Position numbers and translations under genes: made by a program | In this document: positions 42,201 through 49,239 of the stretch, one piece after another | Position numbering within the stretch: position 1 is the stretch's first letter | Layout: each line of letters opens with the position of its first letter | The notes under the pieces: generated by a model | What the model saw: only the letters and a program-made list of their open reading frames with translations | What the model was told of the DNA's origin: nothing | Database searches by the model: none | Origin: Pteria penguin | Taxonomy: Eukaryota > Mollusca > Bivalvia > Pterioida > Pteriidae | DNA: 64,000 nt | Assembly (NCBI GenBank): GCA_035048485.1 | Contig: CM068585.1 | Coordinates: forward strand, 58,072,637-58,136,636 | Direction of reading: 5' to 3'

Positions 42201-43564
42201 ACCTCACGAGTTTTCAGTACTTTTATGTCAGAATGCCACTGACCCCAAGAGGTCTCATCCCTTGAATTTAATGATCTATGATTATAGGAATGTTGTCAAT
42301 GACTCTCAGGGCTTTCAGTACTTTGAAAACATAAAAGTGTTTCTTCAATACGTCAAGGTTCGAGTTGTAGTGTAGCGCAGCGTAAATTTATACCTTGACG
42401 TTGTGAAGATGCACCGAGAACTGTCAATATTTGTGTGCACCGAGAACTGTCAATATTTGTGTGCCAAGACTTTTATTTGATTCTAAGGTCTAATATTTGG
42501 CTCTAAGGTCAAACATTTGACTGTAAGGTCTAACATTTGCACCCTTACTTTTTGTAGCTCTTCTTACCTGGCAGTACGGTTGATGACACATTCTTTCCAC
42601 TAGGAAGCGCTTCTGTTGTAGACCTTGACACAGGTGGCGTCAGTGACACGATGGGCGTCTGGTGTATTACTGGTGTGGCGTCCACTATGCTTGATGCCGG
42701 GGTAGGAGATGGGGCTGTCATATATATAGGGCTAGCGTTAGACTCTTGATCAGTGGCTACATCTGTGGACATATAAGGTGATATTTTAGCAAGCGAGACC
42801 GAATGCAATGGTGGAGACAGAGGGGTGATATCAATGGAGGCAGACTGTACAACGGGTACTTCGCTTGTTGACCCGAGAAATTCAGAATGGGAGAGTTCAT
42901 TGATTGTGGACGATTCGACCACGTATGACGAGTAAATGTCACTTAAATCCACTGTTGATATACCACTTTTCATAGTCATGGCACTTGATTGCGATATTTT
43001 CAATGAATGATAGTCACTCGTGTCCAGGGCTGACCTTTGACCCGTATCAAGGTCACTAGCATTCAAAGAATCGGAATAAACCTTATCATCACTATGCGTC
43101 ACCATAGGAACGCTAATCCATGTACTAAACATGTCGAACGGTGTTATATTCGTAACTTGTATTGACCTTGATTTAAGGTCAGGTAACACTGTTGTACCCA
43201 TGAGGTAATGGGGTGTAACATCAGAAATGTTTTGGTCACGTGACATCTCCTTGTTTAAGTAATTCACGACAAAATAACAGGTAAATATTTAAATCCCAAT
43301 AATACGATATTCAAATCACAGTAACATATTCCAAATCGAAAGAAAACGGCATTCAGATTAAACAAAACGGTATTCAAAACACAAACATTGTATCTAAACT
43401 GAATAAATAATTCGAATTCACTTCAAACAGGAAATTTCCAACTTGTAACATAACACAACAGAACTGCACTAAAACAACTTGTCAACTCCATGATGACACC
43501 TGTTCTTTTGGAAGTATACATGGAATCTCAGACATCAGCTACTAAATCCAGAAGTTGATCGACC
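15200..43564 (-). CDS. Gene span: transmembrane protein with four SH3 domains
   Basis: Fifteen exons on the minus strand assemble into one frame. From the ectodomain exon (43249) to the stop (15200) the coding parts sum to 4524 nt, 1507 residues plus stop, and all 13 junctions agree in phase. Domain order: candidate signal peptide; Ser/Thr-rich ectodomain of about 230 residues with N-glycosylation sequons; one transmembrane helix followed by RNKKKK; an ~85-residue linker; SH3-1; linker; SH3-2; a 36-residue exon; SH3-3; a 798-residue Pro/Ser/Lys tail; SH3-4; stop. SH3 domains bind PxxP motifs, and the tail supplies many. I infer a plasma-membrane scaffold coupling surface contacts to actin or microtubule machinery. 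I do not recognise a named orthologue. Skipped symmetric exons, or two genes sharing this span, remain possible. Confidence 0.72.
15441..15459. repeat. Poly-C tract (19 C)
   Basis: A homopolymer run lies in the intron between exons 13 and 14. The rest of that intron, 15460-15933, has no other recognisable feature. Confidence 0.95.
15934..16045 (-). CDS. Exon 13: first half of SH3-4
   Basis: The acceptor GTTTACAG precedes 16045 and the donor GAG|GTATGT follows 15934. The 112-nt exon enters in phase 2, completing the AG of exon 12 to an Arg codon, and leaves in phase 0. It encodes VPVKRKDDFKL, then the SH3 start TVQGYEAQNEGELSFREG, matching the ALYDY...ELSFxxG signature of the family. It joins exon 14 to give a whole SH3 domain of about 60 residues. 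Confidence 0.9.
16270..16930. repeat. 54-bp (2 x 27) tandem repeat
   Basis: The clean core (16340-16600) repeats ACACATACTGATACTGTGTG, AACCTCTACTAATACCGATA and CCATATGTGCCTTT about five times. Both flanks decay into the ~27-bp half units (GATAC-TGTGTGCCTCGATACA). It lies in the intron between exons 12 and 13. Confidence 0.93.
17090..17335 (+). repeat. Decayed SINE, plus orientation
   Basis: A B-box-like GGTTCGAATCCCGCC near 17115 is followed by CCTGTCTTCCGGATGAGA, a phrase shared with the SINE at 40725-40999. The 3' part is diverged. The remaining intron up to 17835 shows nothing further. Confidence 0.55.
17836..20231 (-). CDS. Exon 12: long Pro/Ser/Lys-rich tail with PxxP and SxIP motifs
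   Basis: A 2396-nt open exon with acceptor TTATTTCAG|ATG at 20231 (the ATG is internal, phase 0) and donor GACAG|GTAATG at 17836 (phase 2). It encodes 798 residues, predicted disordered. Proline motifs include RKAPPPPPQ, SPPPPRPEFP, KPEVPRRY and KPPPPIAPKPPRQ, which are candidate SH3 ligands, perhaps for the protein's own SH3 domains. Seven [ST]xIP motifs in basic Ser/Pro context (SRIP, SEIP, TNIP, SKIP, TKIP, SRIP, SAIP) resemble EB1-binding signals of microtubule plus-end proteins. Three coding repeats are visible: STLDPASC near the N-terminus, four copies of KVKDEPTL (about 19170-19256), and Asn/Arg/Gln-rich 11-mers at the C-terminal end (about 17840-17990). Confidence 0.88.
20232..20799. 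other. Intron with a dispersed repeat fragment
   Basis: From about 20265 to 20400 the phrases GGTCTTGACACAAGGAATAC, TCTATCTCTTGAAAAGTTAT and GACAAACGAACAGAGAGACA match the repeat family at 25890-26500 and 44860-45010. Nothing else was seen. Confidence 0.5.
20800..22260. repeat. 29-bp repeat evolving into a 58-bp higher-order repeat
   Basis: From 20815 to 21200 about 13 clean copies of TTCTAATGACATTGTAATGC plus AACATGTGT are seen. From 21540 to 22230 two related half units alternate, one with ACACTGTAATACAACATGTG and CATCTCATG, the other with ACATTGTAACACACTGCC and TATATCTCATG, giving a 58-bp dimer repeated about 11 times. The stretch between is degenerate. The array lies in the intron between exons 11 and 12. 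Confidence 0.95.
22763..22917 (-). CDS. Exon 11: SH3-3 domain
   Basis: The acceptor CTTACAG precedes 22917 (phase 1) and the donor GTCGAG|GTGACA follows 22763 (phase 0). The exon codes for one SH3 domain: CPYAAENPQDLSFDIGD, the NGWWLGS Trp pair, then VGWFPGAYVE. The diagnostic ligand-binding positions (Tyr of PY, WW, Pro and Tyr of FPGAYV) are all present. The first ALYDY position is CPY. Confidence 0.92.
23246..23264. repeat. Interstitial (AACCCT)n telomere-like block
   Basis: Three CCCTAA units lie in the intron between exons 10 and 11. Confidence 0.9.
23430..23795. repeat. ~80-bp tandem repeat, about 4 copies
   Basis: Units contain ATCAGCCTATCAGAGTACAG, GTTACAGACCTAATCTCAGC and CAGTCTATCTTGGGAGTTGT. 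The end at 23823-23838 is a 16-base poly-C followed by a further partial copy. Confidence 0.9.
23880..24292. repeat. 69-bp repeat abutting the exon 10 donor
   Basis: About six units containing CATACAGAATACAAGTTACT, GACCTGCTATTTATAGAGT and TGTATACAAATAGAAT end exactly at the exon 10 splice site. On the minus strand the real intron starts GTAACTTGTATTCTGTATGG, and each unit repeats AGTAACTTGTATTCTGTATG preceded by CAGGTC, itself a donor-like CAG|GTCAGT. Confidence 0.93.
24293..24401 (-). CDS. Exon 10: helical linker between SH3-2 and SH3-3
   Basis: The acceptor GATTGTAG precedes 24401 (phase 0) and the donor AATAG|GTAACT follows 24293 (phase 1). It encodes 36 residues beginning QDIKEALTAQFGYEDQQ and ending KDWVGI. 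Charged and Gln-rich, it is probably helical, with no named domain. Its phases match exons 9 and 11. Tandem arrays abut both of its splice sites. Confidence 0.8.
24405..25585. repeat. 30-bp minisatellite abutting the exon 10 acceptor
   Basis: About 38 copies of ATGGCTCTGAATGCTACATA plus CAGACTAACC, with variants carrying CATATC or AATATC before ATGG. On the minus strand each unit has AGTCTGTATGTAG|CATTCAG, an acceptor-like pattern. The real exon 10 acceptor is preceded by GAGTCTGTATGTGGTTTTG, clearly the last diverged unit. Confidence 0.96.
25890..26500. repeat. Dispersed repeat, three tandem ~150-bp segments
   Basis: Each segment contains CTTGTCACAAGGAATACACA or a close variant, AAGCCCTATCTCT, TTCATAAGTTATGA-like text and TCAAGGTCAAGGTCA. 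The right end carries GACGACGCCAGGGGTGTGAC near 26461. Related fragments are at 20265 and 44860. TCAAGGTCA is the known binding core of ERR and FTZ-F1/NR5A nuclear receptors. Confidence 0.7.
26592..26773 (-). CDS. Exon 9: SH3-2 domain
   Basis: The acceptor GGTTATAG precedes 26773 (phase 1) and the donor ACAGAG|GTAATA follows 26592 (phase 0). It encodes FCVLYHYSRNGEDEMSLEVG, then NGWMKGK and IGWFPAVYVEK. This is a complete SH3 with the ALYDY-like VLYHY and the FPAVYV motif. The second Trp of the usual WW pair is Met. Confidence 0.92.
26840..27248. repeat. Degenerate ~65-bp repeat abutting the exon 8 donor
   Basis: The phrases TGATTTGACA, TTGACAATGACTAGC and GACAGTGAC recur about six times. 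One copy, at 27081-27090, reads TATGACTTAC, the same ten bases (minus strand GTAAGTCATA) as the start of the intron at the exon 8 donor. Confidence 0.65.
27249..27348 (-). CDS. Exon 8: Ser-rich linker between SH3-1 and SH3-2
   Basis: The acceptor TTAACAG precedes 27348 (phase 0) and the donor ATTA|GTAAGT follows 27249 (phase 1). It encodes ALGKEVSIPHLPNEESVSS and then a Ser/Thr/Gln stretch ending NQQNI. No domain was seen. Phase agreement with exons 7 and 9 is the main support. Confidence 0.72.
27506..27681 (-). CDS. Exon 7: acidic/Ser-rich linker after SH3-1
   Basis: The acceptor TTGTTTCAG precedes 27681 (phase 1). It encodes EKKPTLRIEIEEESGCSPP and a Ser-rich stretch ending FHLQSR. The donor AGCAGG|GTCTGA at 27506 departs from GTRAGT. 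It is chosen because its phase (0) matches exon 8 and the frame meets a stop two codons later. The end is less certain than the start. Confidence 0.72.
27690..28855. repeat. 40-bp minisatellite abutting the exon 7 acceptor
   Basis: About 29 copies of AGCCAATATAATGGAGACTA plus CGGCTGTCATGAAAGAAATA, with a 31-bp deletion variant (AGCCGATACTACGG) recurring at intervals. On the minus strand each unit reads TTGGCTTATTTCTTTCATGACAG, a pyrimidine tract plus CAG. The real acceptor reads TTGGCTTATTCTTCAATTGTTTCAG, its diverged first unit. Confidence 0.96.
28982..29001. repeat. Interstitial (TTAGGG)n telomere-like block
   Basis: GGGTTAGGGTTAGGGTTGGG lies in the intron between exons 6 and 7, in the opposite orientation to the block at 23246. 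Around 29330-29400 a CGGATCTAGAAATTTTTGAA fragment matches the dispersed fragment at 57240. Confidence 0.85.
29455..30006. repeat. 32-bp minisatellite carrying the exon 6 donor in each unit
   Basis: About 16 units of CCTACCAATGATATGGGGTT plus TTACAGGTTAGA. On the minus strand each reads TGTAAAACCCCATATCATTG|GTAGGTTTAAC. The end of exon 6 reads GTAAAACCCCCTATGATTG|GTAGGTTTAAC, so the array repeats about 20 bases of exon plus the splice donor. Confidence 0.95.
30007..30198 (-). CDS. Exon 6: SH3-1 domain
   Basis: The acceptor TTCCTGCAG precedes 30198 (phase 1) and the donor GATTG|GTAGGT follows 30007 (phase 1). It encodes EDEEKYKVMYPYQAQENLGQ, then the NGWWKGR Trp pair and EGWFPGSYVKPVKPPMI. 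All canonical SH3 groove positions are present. The donor choice is supported by phase agreement with exon 7 and by the copied donor in the adjacent array. Confidence 0.93.
30330..30790. repeat. ~115-bp tandem repeat, 4 copies
   Basis: Units contain CGCCATGTATTGCTACACCA, GACTGGTGCCGTCATCTGA, CCTCCCTTGGTGCCGCCAC and ACAAGGCGTCACT. The array starts about 130 bases upstream of the exon 6 acceptor. Confidence 0.9.
30791..32685. other. Intron between exons 5 and 6
   Basis: No exon was recognised. TGACCTTGACCTTGTTG near 31935 and CACCTTGACCTTGACTA near 31745 are fragments of the nuclear-receptor-half-site dispersed repeats. Confidence 0.5.
32686..32748 (-). CDS. Exon 5: juxta-SH3 linker
   Basis: The acceptor TGTTTCAG precedes 32748 (phase 1) and the donor ATCAAG|GTAGTA follows 32686 (phase 1). 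The 63-nt exon encodes DFAAFGYYRTTYKPTVRFLDQ minus its final residue split. It is rich in Tyr, with YYRTTY as a possible phosphorylation cluster. Support is from clean splice sites and phase match on both sides. Confidence 0.7.
32749..34110. other. Intron between exons 4 and 5
   Basis: A short 19-bp tandem (AAACATGCTATAAATAGAT, about three copies) lies at about 33035-33092. No other coding or repeat signal was supported. Confidence 0.5.
34111..34222 (-). CDS. Exon 4: cytoplasmic linker
   Basis: The acceptor TTTGTGTCAG precedes 34222 (phase 0) and the donor CAGTG|GTCAGT follows 34111 (phase 1). It encodes DEDKVHVADLWMPRRDVI and a polar stretch ending SQPISAHS. No family domain was recognised. 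The frame agrees with exons 3 and 5. Confidence 0.72.
34400..35300. repeat. Degenerate ~68-bp CGAC-rich tandem repeat
   Basis: The phrases CTACGACTGACTACGATTAA, CTAAGACTAAACTGCGACGC and TTCTACGACTTGTACCGATA recur about 12 times. CpG and CGAC are dense compared with the surrounding AT-rich intron. Confidence 0.88.
35306..35455 (+). mobile_element. tRNA-derived SINE (family B), plus orientation
   Basis: The head has an A-box-like TAATGACTAAGCGCTCGGC and a B-box CCGGGTTCGATTCTC. The body has GGTAACCTCCTGC and the tail GTTGAAAGCGACG. It aligns by eye throughout with the reverse complement of 52711-52888. The tail runs directly into the 49-bp array. Confidence 0.82.
35445..37710. repeat. 49-bp minisatellite grown from a SINE tail, about 46 copies
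   Basis: The unit is GACGAGAAACATCCACCAAG plus CAACCGACCAATAACAATCA plus ACACAAAGC. Variants end TACAACACGGC, ACAACACCAC or ACAACAC and alternate in blocks. The unit matches the SINE B 3' end (AAAGCGACGTAAAACACC, AACCAACCGACCAAT). Long ORFs on the minus strand here are repeat artefacts. Confidence 0.97.
37783..37814 (-). CDS. Exon 3: 32-nt microexon after the transmembrane exon
   Basis: The acceptor TTTTTTTTCAG precedes 37814 (phase 1) and the donor CACTG|GTGAGT follows 37783 (phase 0). It encodes (T)WTLERYTATL once joined to the A of exon 2. Strong splice sites and exact phase match to exons 2 and 4 support it. Its small size means it could be alternatively used, but skipping it would break the frame. 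Confidence 0.68.
37900..38640. repeat. CGAC-rich region with a ~70-bp repeat, 3 copies
   Basis: From about 38230 to 38520 the phrases GGACCACGACTCGTCCCGAC, TTCTTTAGAGAGGTCGTT-like text and GCCCGACCTGTCTCATCTTC recur three times. The flanks also carry many CGTCG/CGACT words. Confidence 0.75.
38866..38982 (-). CDS. Exon 2: transmembrane segment
   Basis: The acceptor TACTACAG precedes 38982 (phase 1) and the donor CAAA|GTAAGT follows 38866 (phase 1). It encodes VSDPGSYP, then a hydrophobic run of about 23 residues (LIIGLSLCAAGILVFTIILF onward), then CCRNKKKKQ. The basic cluster after the helix is a typical stop-transfer signal placing the C-terminus in the cytoplasm (type I). The paired Cys at the inner face could be palmitoylated. 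The helix has a single GxxxxAAG small-residue face. Confidence 0.88.
38983..39687. other. Intron, no feature seen
   Basis: This is the 5' neighbour of exon 2 within the long intron between exons 1 and 2. It is AT-rich, with no supported coding or repeat feature. Confidence 0.4.
39690..39830. repeat. 41-bp repeat containing (AACCCT)2, 3 copies
   Basis: The unit is AACCCTAACCCTAAACAACA plus CATGTGAATATATAGTATGAT. Each copy carries two telomere-type hexamers. Confidence 0.92.
39880..42540. repeat. Degenerate ~45-bp array filling the exon 1-2 intron
   Basis: The phrase GAGCTGTCAGTACTTTGATG followed by TCAGGAT(ATT)n and GATCCTAA recurs roughly 50 times with heavy decay. The best-preserved part is 41100-41480, where a ~180-bp block is itself duplicated. 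A SINE interrupts the array at 40725-40999. Near 42410-42535 short TGCACCGAGAACTGTCAATA and CTAAGGTCTAATATTTG duplications continue to within 30 bases of the exon 1 donor. Confidence 0.85.
40725..40999 (+). mobile_element. tRNA-derived SINE (family A), plus orientation
   Basis: The head has GTGGCCAAGTGGTATCGCG (A-box region) and CCGGGTTTCGAGTCTCG (B-box region). The body has CTGTCTTTCGGATGAGACAG, GATCCCTCATTGCTTCGGGT and GGCAGATGCCGTCACCATAT, and the tail GTGACGTTAAAC ends in (AATC)n. GAGCTGTCAG stands on both sides (40715-40724 and 41000-41009) as the target duplication; the same word is part of the host array. Confidence 0.9.
42568..43249 (-). CDS. Exon 1: Ser/Thr-rich ectodomain
   Basis: The donor CTGCCAG|GTAAGA at 42568 is strong (phase 1). 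The 5' limit is uncertain; the best guess is AAACAAG|GAGATG at 43249 (phase 0). The exon encodes about 227 residues rich in Ser, Thr, Pro and Val, with few Cys, and sequons NIS (residue 7), NIT (34), NAS (63), a second NAS and NVS. The composition is mucin-like, so O-glycosylation is likely. No Ig, FN3 or LRR fold was seen. If translation instead began at the ATG at 43246 there would be no signal peptide. Confidence 0.7.
43425..43564 (-). CDS. Candidate first coding exon with signal peptide
   Basis: After the acceptor CTGTTTCAG (exon start 43564) a leader contains an out-of-frame ATG (a 17-codon upstream ORF). Two in-frame starts follow, at 43521 and 43491. The second gives MELTSCFSAVLLCYVTSWKF, which looks like a signal peptide with a short n-region and a hydrophobic core. 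The frame closes at TGA (43423-43425), so a donor must lie before that. No strong GTRAGT is present, and the join to exon 1 is unresolved. Confidence 0.45.
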
Positions 43565-46500
43565 CTGAAACAGAAAGTATAAATGTCAGTGTGAATAGAC
43601 ATCACTGTGTAGATTGTCTAGACGCTCGTGCACGACCGCGATATATATCGTGCATTGCTAACGCGCTACTACTGTACCTCGCATGAAAACCAGTAGGAAT
43701 GGTCCCCAACAGAACTGAGGGCTTGTTTATTCACAAATAATCGTCTGCATGTGCAAGATAAATCAGTTTGTCATAAAAAATCAGAAAAAAAACTAATGAA
43801 TTTATCGTTTCGGTTTTTTTTTTTTTTTTTTTTTGTTAATTCACACAGGATTTTAAAATCTTTATTTTAAAGTTGGGTCTACTTTATTTAAATGCTTGCC
43901 TTACTGAAGTGTCTATCTCATTGCTTGTTACCAGTTTTGTTAGCAATGCTTACACCCTAGTTTCTTACAAATATAATAACCTACAGTAATGGGAATGATA
44001 TCAGTATATAAAAGTTGGCTTCCGTCGCCAAAACGCGTGACCCCTATCCCTCCAATAAAAAATTGTTACGCCGACAGAATTTGTCAGAAGATGTAATATA
44101 AATATAATCTAGAGCATGGCAAGACATCATCAAGTAATCGAAATAGGAAAGTACCATACACGGTTTTAAAAATGTTGTAAAATTACTGTTTATGAATAAC
44201 GTGATTGAATAGTCAAGAAAACGTTAGTTGTGTTAAGTTTGGGATAATTGTGAATAAACCAAATACATATGTATTGGTACAGTATATAAAATGGGTTAAT
44301 ACGATGTCCGCACTGCATAGACAGTATACTTTATATGAAATGTGCCTATTTTTGTCATTGACATTGGATGGTTGACATTGGGCCAAGCTTAGGTCATAAT
44401 GAAGTCAGAATAAGTATGGATTGGAATGTGTCTATCAGTTGCCGACAAAGATCCGGAATGAAATTAAAATGTGACTAATGATGACCTTGACCTTCAAAGG
44501 ATGTGATACCTTAAAATTCAACAACTAGATTTTTCTCTAAAACAACTATGTCTTGAACAACTACACTTTGTAATGAAGACTTCTTGTCGGGTTTTCATTC
44601 CAGTGGCATTTAAAGAATTGGGTAAAATGCGCTCGAAACTATATCTATGTATCACCGACTAAAGTCAAGACCATGGAATACTATCAAAATCCAAACAAGT
44701 TTTATCGTAAAAAGACACTCCCCACCTTTTTTTTTTCAAAAAACAATAAATGAATAGATGAATAAATAAATAAATAAACAAACAAACAAACAAAATCTCC
44801 TCCCAATACAGGTCATCGACCTTGTGCCATCTGAATTTGTTTCTTTAGTTGATTACGCATGTGCAATTTGAAGTCTCTATCCCTTATGGTTCAAAAGTTA
44901 TGACCAAGGTTAAAGTTGTCACACAGACAAACAAACAAACAGTCAAACAGACAGACAGACGAACAAACAGAGAGACAAACAGACAGGGCAAAAACAATAT
45001 GCACCCGATCTAGCGATCCGAATGATTGACAAAAAATAAAAATGTATCGCACAAGTGCATTTCGTTACGATAATTTGTCAAAATTTAATCGAATTCTTTT
45101 TTATTTTTGTGGGAGAAGCTACGCTCCGAACTTCGAACTTCGGATCATTTGCGCCGCAATTCGAACTCTTATCCACTACACCAGGTTTGTCCCATTCTCT
45201 TTGATGGGAAGGATAACGAAACAAGCGTATATGATCTAGTTTATGTAAATGTACTCGGGCAGTATTGTGGAGATATGCTTACGATATTATATATTAAAAA
45301 ATACCGGATACATTTACATAATAATGCGGAAGGAAACATTACTTATTCTCTACTTTCGATGTAATGTGTAATGACAAAGGGAACCGTTTCGGTAATTCTT
45401 GTGTCGTACTAGCACTCCGTGTATCCAACGATCAGCACAGAAGCTGAAGTTTTTGCCCCCAAAATAGTTTTAATTCCAATAATTACTCCAAGAAAGAACC
45501 GCTACTCACCCACGTGACAGTAAATGAGTACATTTCTCACAAAACATAAGTGCCCTATACTATATACACAATCGTATATACATAATCGATCATTAAGATA
45601 TATGTAAATAAAGGACAGTGGGAGCCACCTTGCTGTATCTCAAGTTGCTAAGCATTACGTATATATATAGAATGTGACTCACTCGCGAGAACTGTCTACA
45701 ATAAGACGGTACTTAAAGGACTTCCGTAGACACCGACCACTATCGGGATGACAAACACTCTATACTTAGTGAGTATTGTTTGGCTTAAACTATGGTAACA
45801 ACATCAATTTTATCACATATTTGTTTCAATACCATATTTACACATTTATAATGCAGACCTCTTAATCTTTGATTGGGGCAGTTTGTCGACCCCATTCACA
45901 AGCAAAAACAGGATGTCAAACTTCCCGTTCTGAACAACTATTTTCCTAACGTAATAAAATAATAAAATCAAAATTGTAGTGTTGAAAACATTGTAACAAT
46001 ATCATTATTCCACTTCAAACTTTGTAAGGTGATTCAAACGATCAAAATATCTTCCTTGACTCTTGATTCTTTCATTAAGAACTTTAAATTCAAAGAACCG
46101 ATGTTTTCTCCATTTTAAACAAAATACTGGACTACACCGACACACATTCTTTAAATGAGAAACTTGTAATTTGAGAGACCTGCAAGGTCGTGGAATCAAC
46201 ATAATGAACGAGGAAAGACAAAGAAAAGAAAGGAGCTGGTATCAATAACAATTTGCACATAAAACGAATTATCTTTGTAGATTATCAAATTACATACTTG
46301 ACAGTTGAAAACATCCTAATTTGCTCTTTATTTTTGTACTATTCAATTGTGTTCACACTCTCAGAATGCCTATTAATTTTTCATAATTGTAAATGTCATT
46401 CTTCTATACGACACGATTTATATATATACCTTGCACATACCTTTAATACACACAAATACTTATAGACACACACTGCGGGACACGGTTTACACACAATACA

Positions 46501-49239
46501 TGTATTCTTCAGCGGAAGGCATATTACTGATACAAAACTACACGAAATGGCTTTACACACTATGGGATACACGCTACAAGGTAGAATTTGCACACTTCAA
46601 GATACATATTCCTCACTATAGATAACACCAGATGTTACGTCATAGACAAACGCTACACGATATGGCTTTACACATATTAACGAAACACGATTTTACACAC
46701 TATAGGATACACACTACGTGGTAGGCTAAACACAGTTTACATATTCCCCACTATAATGTCAGATGTTGCATCATACACGATACATGGAATGACGTTCCTT
46801 TAGAATACACGCTACACATACAACACGACACGTCTTTACATACTATACGTATGCCTCATTATAACACGACAACGTCAAGTTACACGTCACACAATACAAC
46901 ACACTGTATTTTCCTCGTCACCGCACGGTAATTAAAACTTTACGTCATGGATATAGACTCCATGTTATATCCACTATACGCTATATAATATGCTGTGGAT
47001 TGTTTGTAAGACGGGGACTGGTCAACGCTGTTATCACGCTGACTTCCCTTTCTAACGAAAGTCAATAGGAAGAAAGATATTGTCTGCCCGTCACGTGACT
47101 CTGGTGAGCGTACGGCGTTCAAGATTTCTTACCGCTGGTTATACGCCTTCTTTTGTTTTGTTTATGAATCATATACCAGTGTACTTCTTGTACGTAAACA
47201 AATATCTTATAAATCGGAAAGTATAGAGAAATATTTTGATAAATGATATAAAACGGTTTCAACACAAACGGAGTAATGTATCCACTGTATTTCTGTGAAT
47301 GAAATAGTGTAGATGCAAACAGCCGGGTGTTATTTTGTGCAGTTGAAAACGCTTTGAACAACGATGTTGATAGAACAGTGCATTTCCACGACAATGAATT
47401 AATACCGAATGGTATATAGTTTCCCATAATTCTTTGTGGTATTAGTCTAGGGAAGATATCGTCTCAAATTTGAGCGCGAGAATTACACGTTCGTGTGTTT
47501 ATAAGTCCAGTTATCACTTTAATAATTATTAATAAAGTACTTGAAAGTCTGCATGACTTTATATTAAATGTAGTTTTCTACTTACAAATGATGTGTAGTT
47601 AATATAATGGATGCGTGGGGACTTCAAAAGAAGCGCAAGTCCAAATCTGAGCAATATACCATAAACGTAGACAATAGAGGTGGGCGGTGTTTAATGTTTT
47701 GCTGATCGCATTATGGCATTTACAATGTTAAATGTTGCTTACGCTCCCACCACCGACAACCCATTTCAGTTTTGTTCCTTCACTGCTTTTGATTAGTTTA
47801 CTCTAAAACATGTGATTACTAAAAATACTATTCCCTCATTGAGGCGGAAAGAATTCAAGATGAAGGATTGACCCCACTTCTCAAATTTCCCCTCTTACCA
47901 TCCATTTTCACTCTCCCATTTACATCCCCTTTTCCTTCCTAGTCTTTTCACATGTTAGTCTCCCTCTCTTAATTCCCCCATCCAATATACTCTCCAGTCT
48001 CGCTTTCTTTCATACTCCCTTCTCCTCCCCCTTTCTAAGGTCACACCTCCTCCCTCACTCATACATCTCGTACGACAATTACTCCTCATTCACACACATT
48101 CCACAGAATTAGTTTTACAGCTACAAATTACTTTCTAATAACGGAAGCTAAAATAATTAGAACATTGCTTACTTCCCCGATGACTCTGTATCACAACAGC
48201 AGCAAAATCCTGAGAAACAGTTTATCTAAATAATATCCGCATGGTACGAAAATAATTGGAGGACCTCTCTCCAATCCAAGTATTTTGATAATAGCTATCT
48301 GATACAGAGAGACAAGACTTTAGTGCGGAAACAATGTCAAAAATTGTCGATAAAAGTCTAGGCATAATAAATACTTGAGTCTATGCCAAATTTGGTATTT
48401 TAGCTGATTAAAATGTTTATTAAATTGATGTCCTAAATTACAATACAAAACCCGTATTTTAGCGATGACTGCAATCAAATTTAGTAAGTATTATATTGGA
48501 CTTAAAAGAAGTTGAGGGTTTTTCCCATAAGTTTGAAATAAAATAATTTGACGATCTTCTTTCCTATCTCATTACAGTAATCTTCTTCACCATATAAACA
48601 ATGTCTATCAATCATTATAAATATTATTTTCAGGGGGGGGGGGGGTTACGTTCAAAAGGGGAGGGACAACGGAGACACGAGTCCCCCATTAAAAAGTGGA
48701 GGGCACAAATGGGTTTGTGCAAACCCCTTTACCCTGGCCCTTTTGAAACAAGATACTTTCATAAAAGTAGGAATTTTATCATAATATCATGAAAACTGAA
48801 AAAAAAATTGATATTTTTTATTATCAATTAAATGAAATTTATAATAAAATTGTCATAAAATTACTGCTCACTTTCATTTGAGAATCGTCGCATTTCTGTT
48901 CTTTGTATTTCACAGTAGCAAGGGTTTTTTTCTTTTTATGTAACTGTCGACAGTCGTAAGTGGTATTCCTCTGCTTGACGAGCAGCTTGTACGGACTCTG
49001 TTACGCCATTATAGTTTCTTCATCAAATGCTTAAGTACACCTGCATGCAATCATCCTTGATTAAAGCGATCATGATACATGTACAGATCAGGAGATATAG
49101 AATTAGTTGATACTCTGTCTCTTATCTATATATCACTTTATCGTTTTGAAAACAAAATCAAATACTGAGGGATACACTGCGAAAAATTCCAGTTTTACGT
49201 CACACTAAAATCATGATGACAGCATGTGTGTGATGCATC
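43565..49239. other. Upstream region: no supported exon
   Basis: This must hold the promoter and 5' UTR exon(s) of the SH3 gene, but none can be fixed. It has a T-tract at 43810-43832 and a dispersed repeat with TGACCTTGACCTT and (ACAA/ACAG)n at 44480-45010. A tRNA-like minus head lies near 45105-45190, and degenerate TACACACTATGGGATACACG phrases occur at 46430-46920. A 200-bp C/T-rich strand lies at 47870-48070, and a 13-G run near 48633-48645. Confidence 0.4.

Noticed and set aside
47134..47427. 102-codon minus ORF ending in a good donor (CAGCG|GTAAGA), a possible upstream exon
   Set aside because: No recognisable motif, composition like random AT-rich sequence, and the phase cannot be tested. 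A 5' UTR exon remains conceivable.
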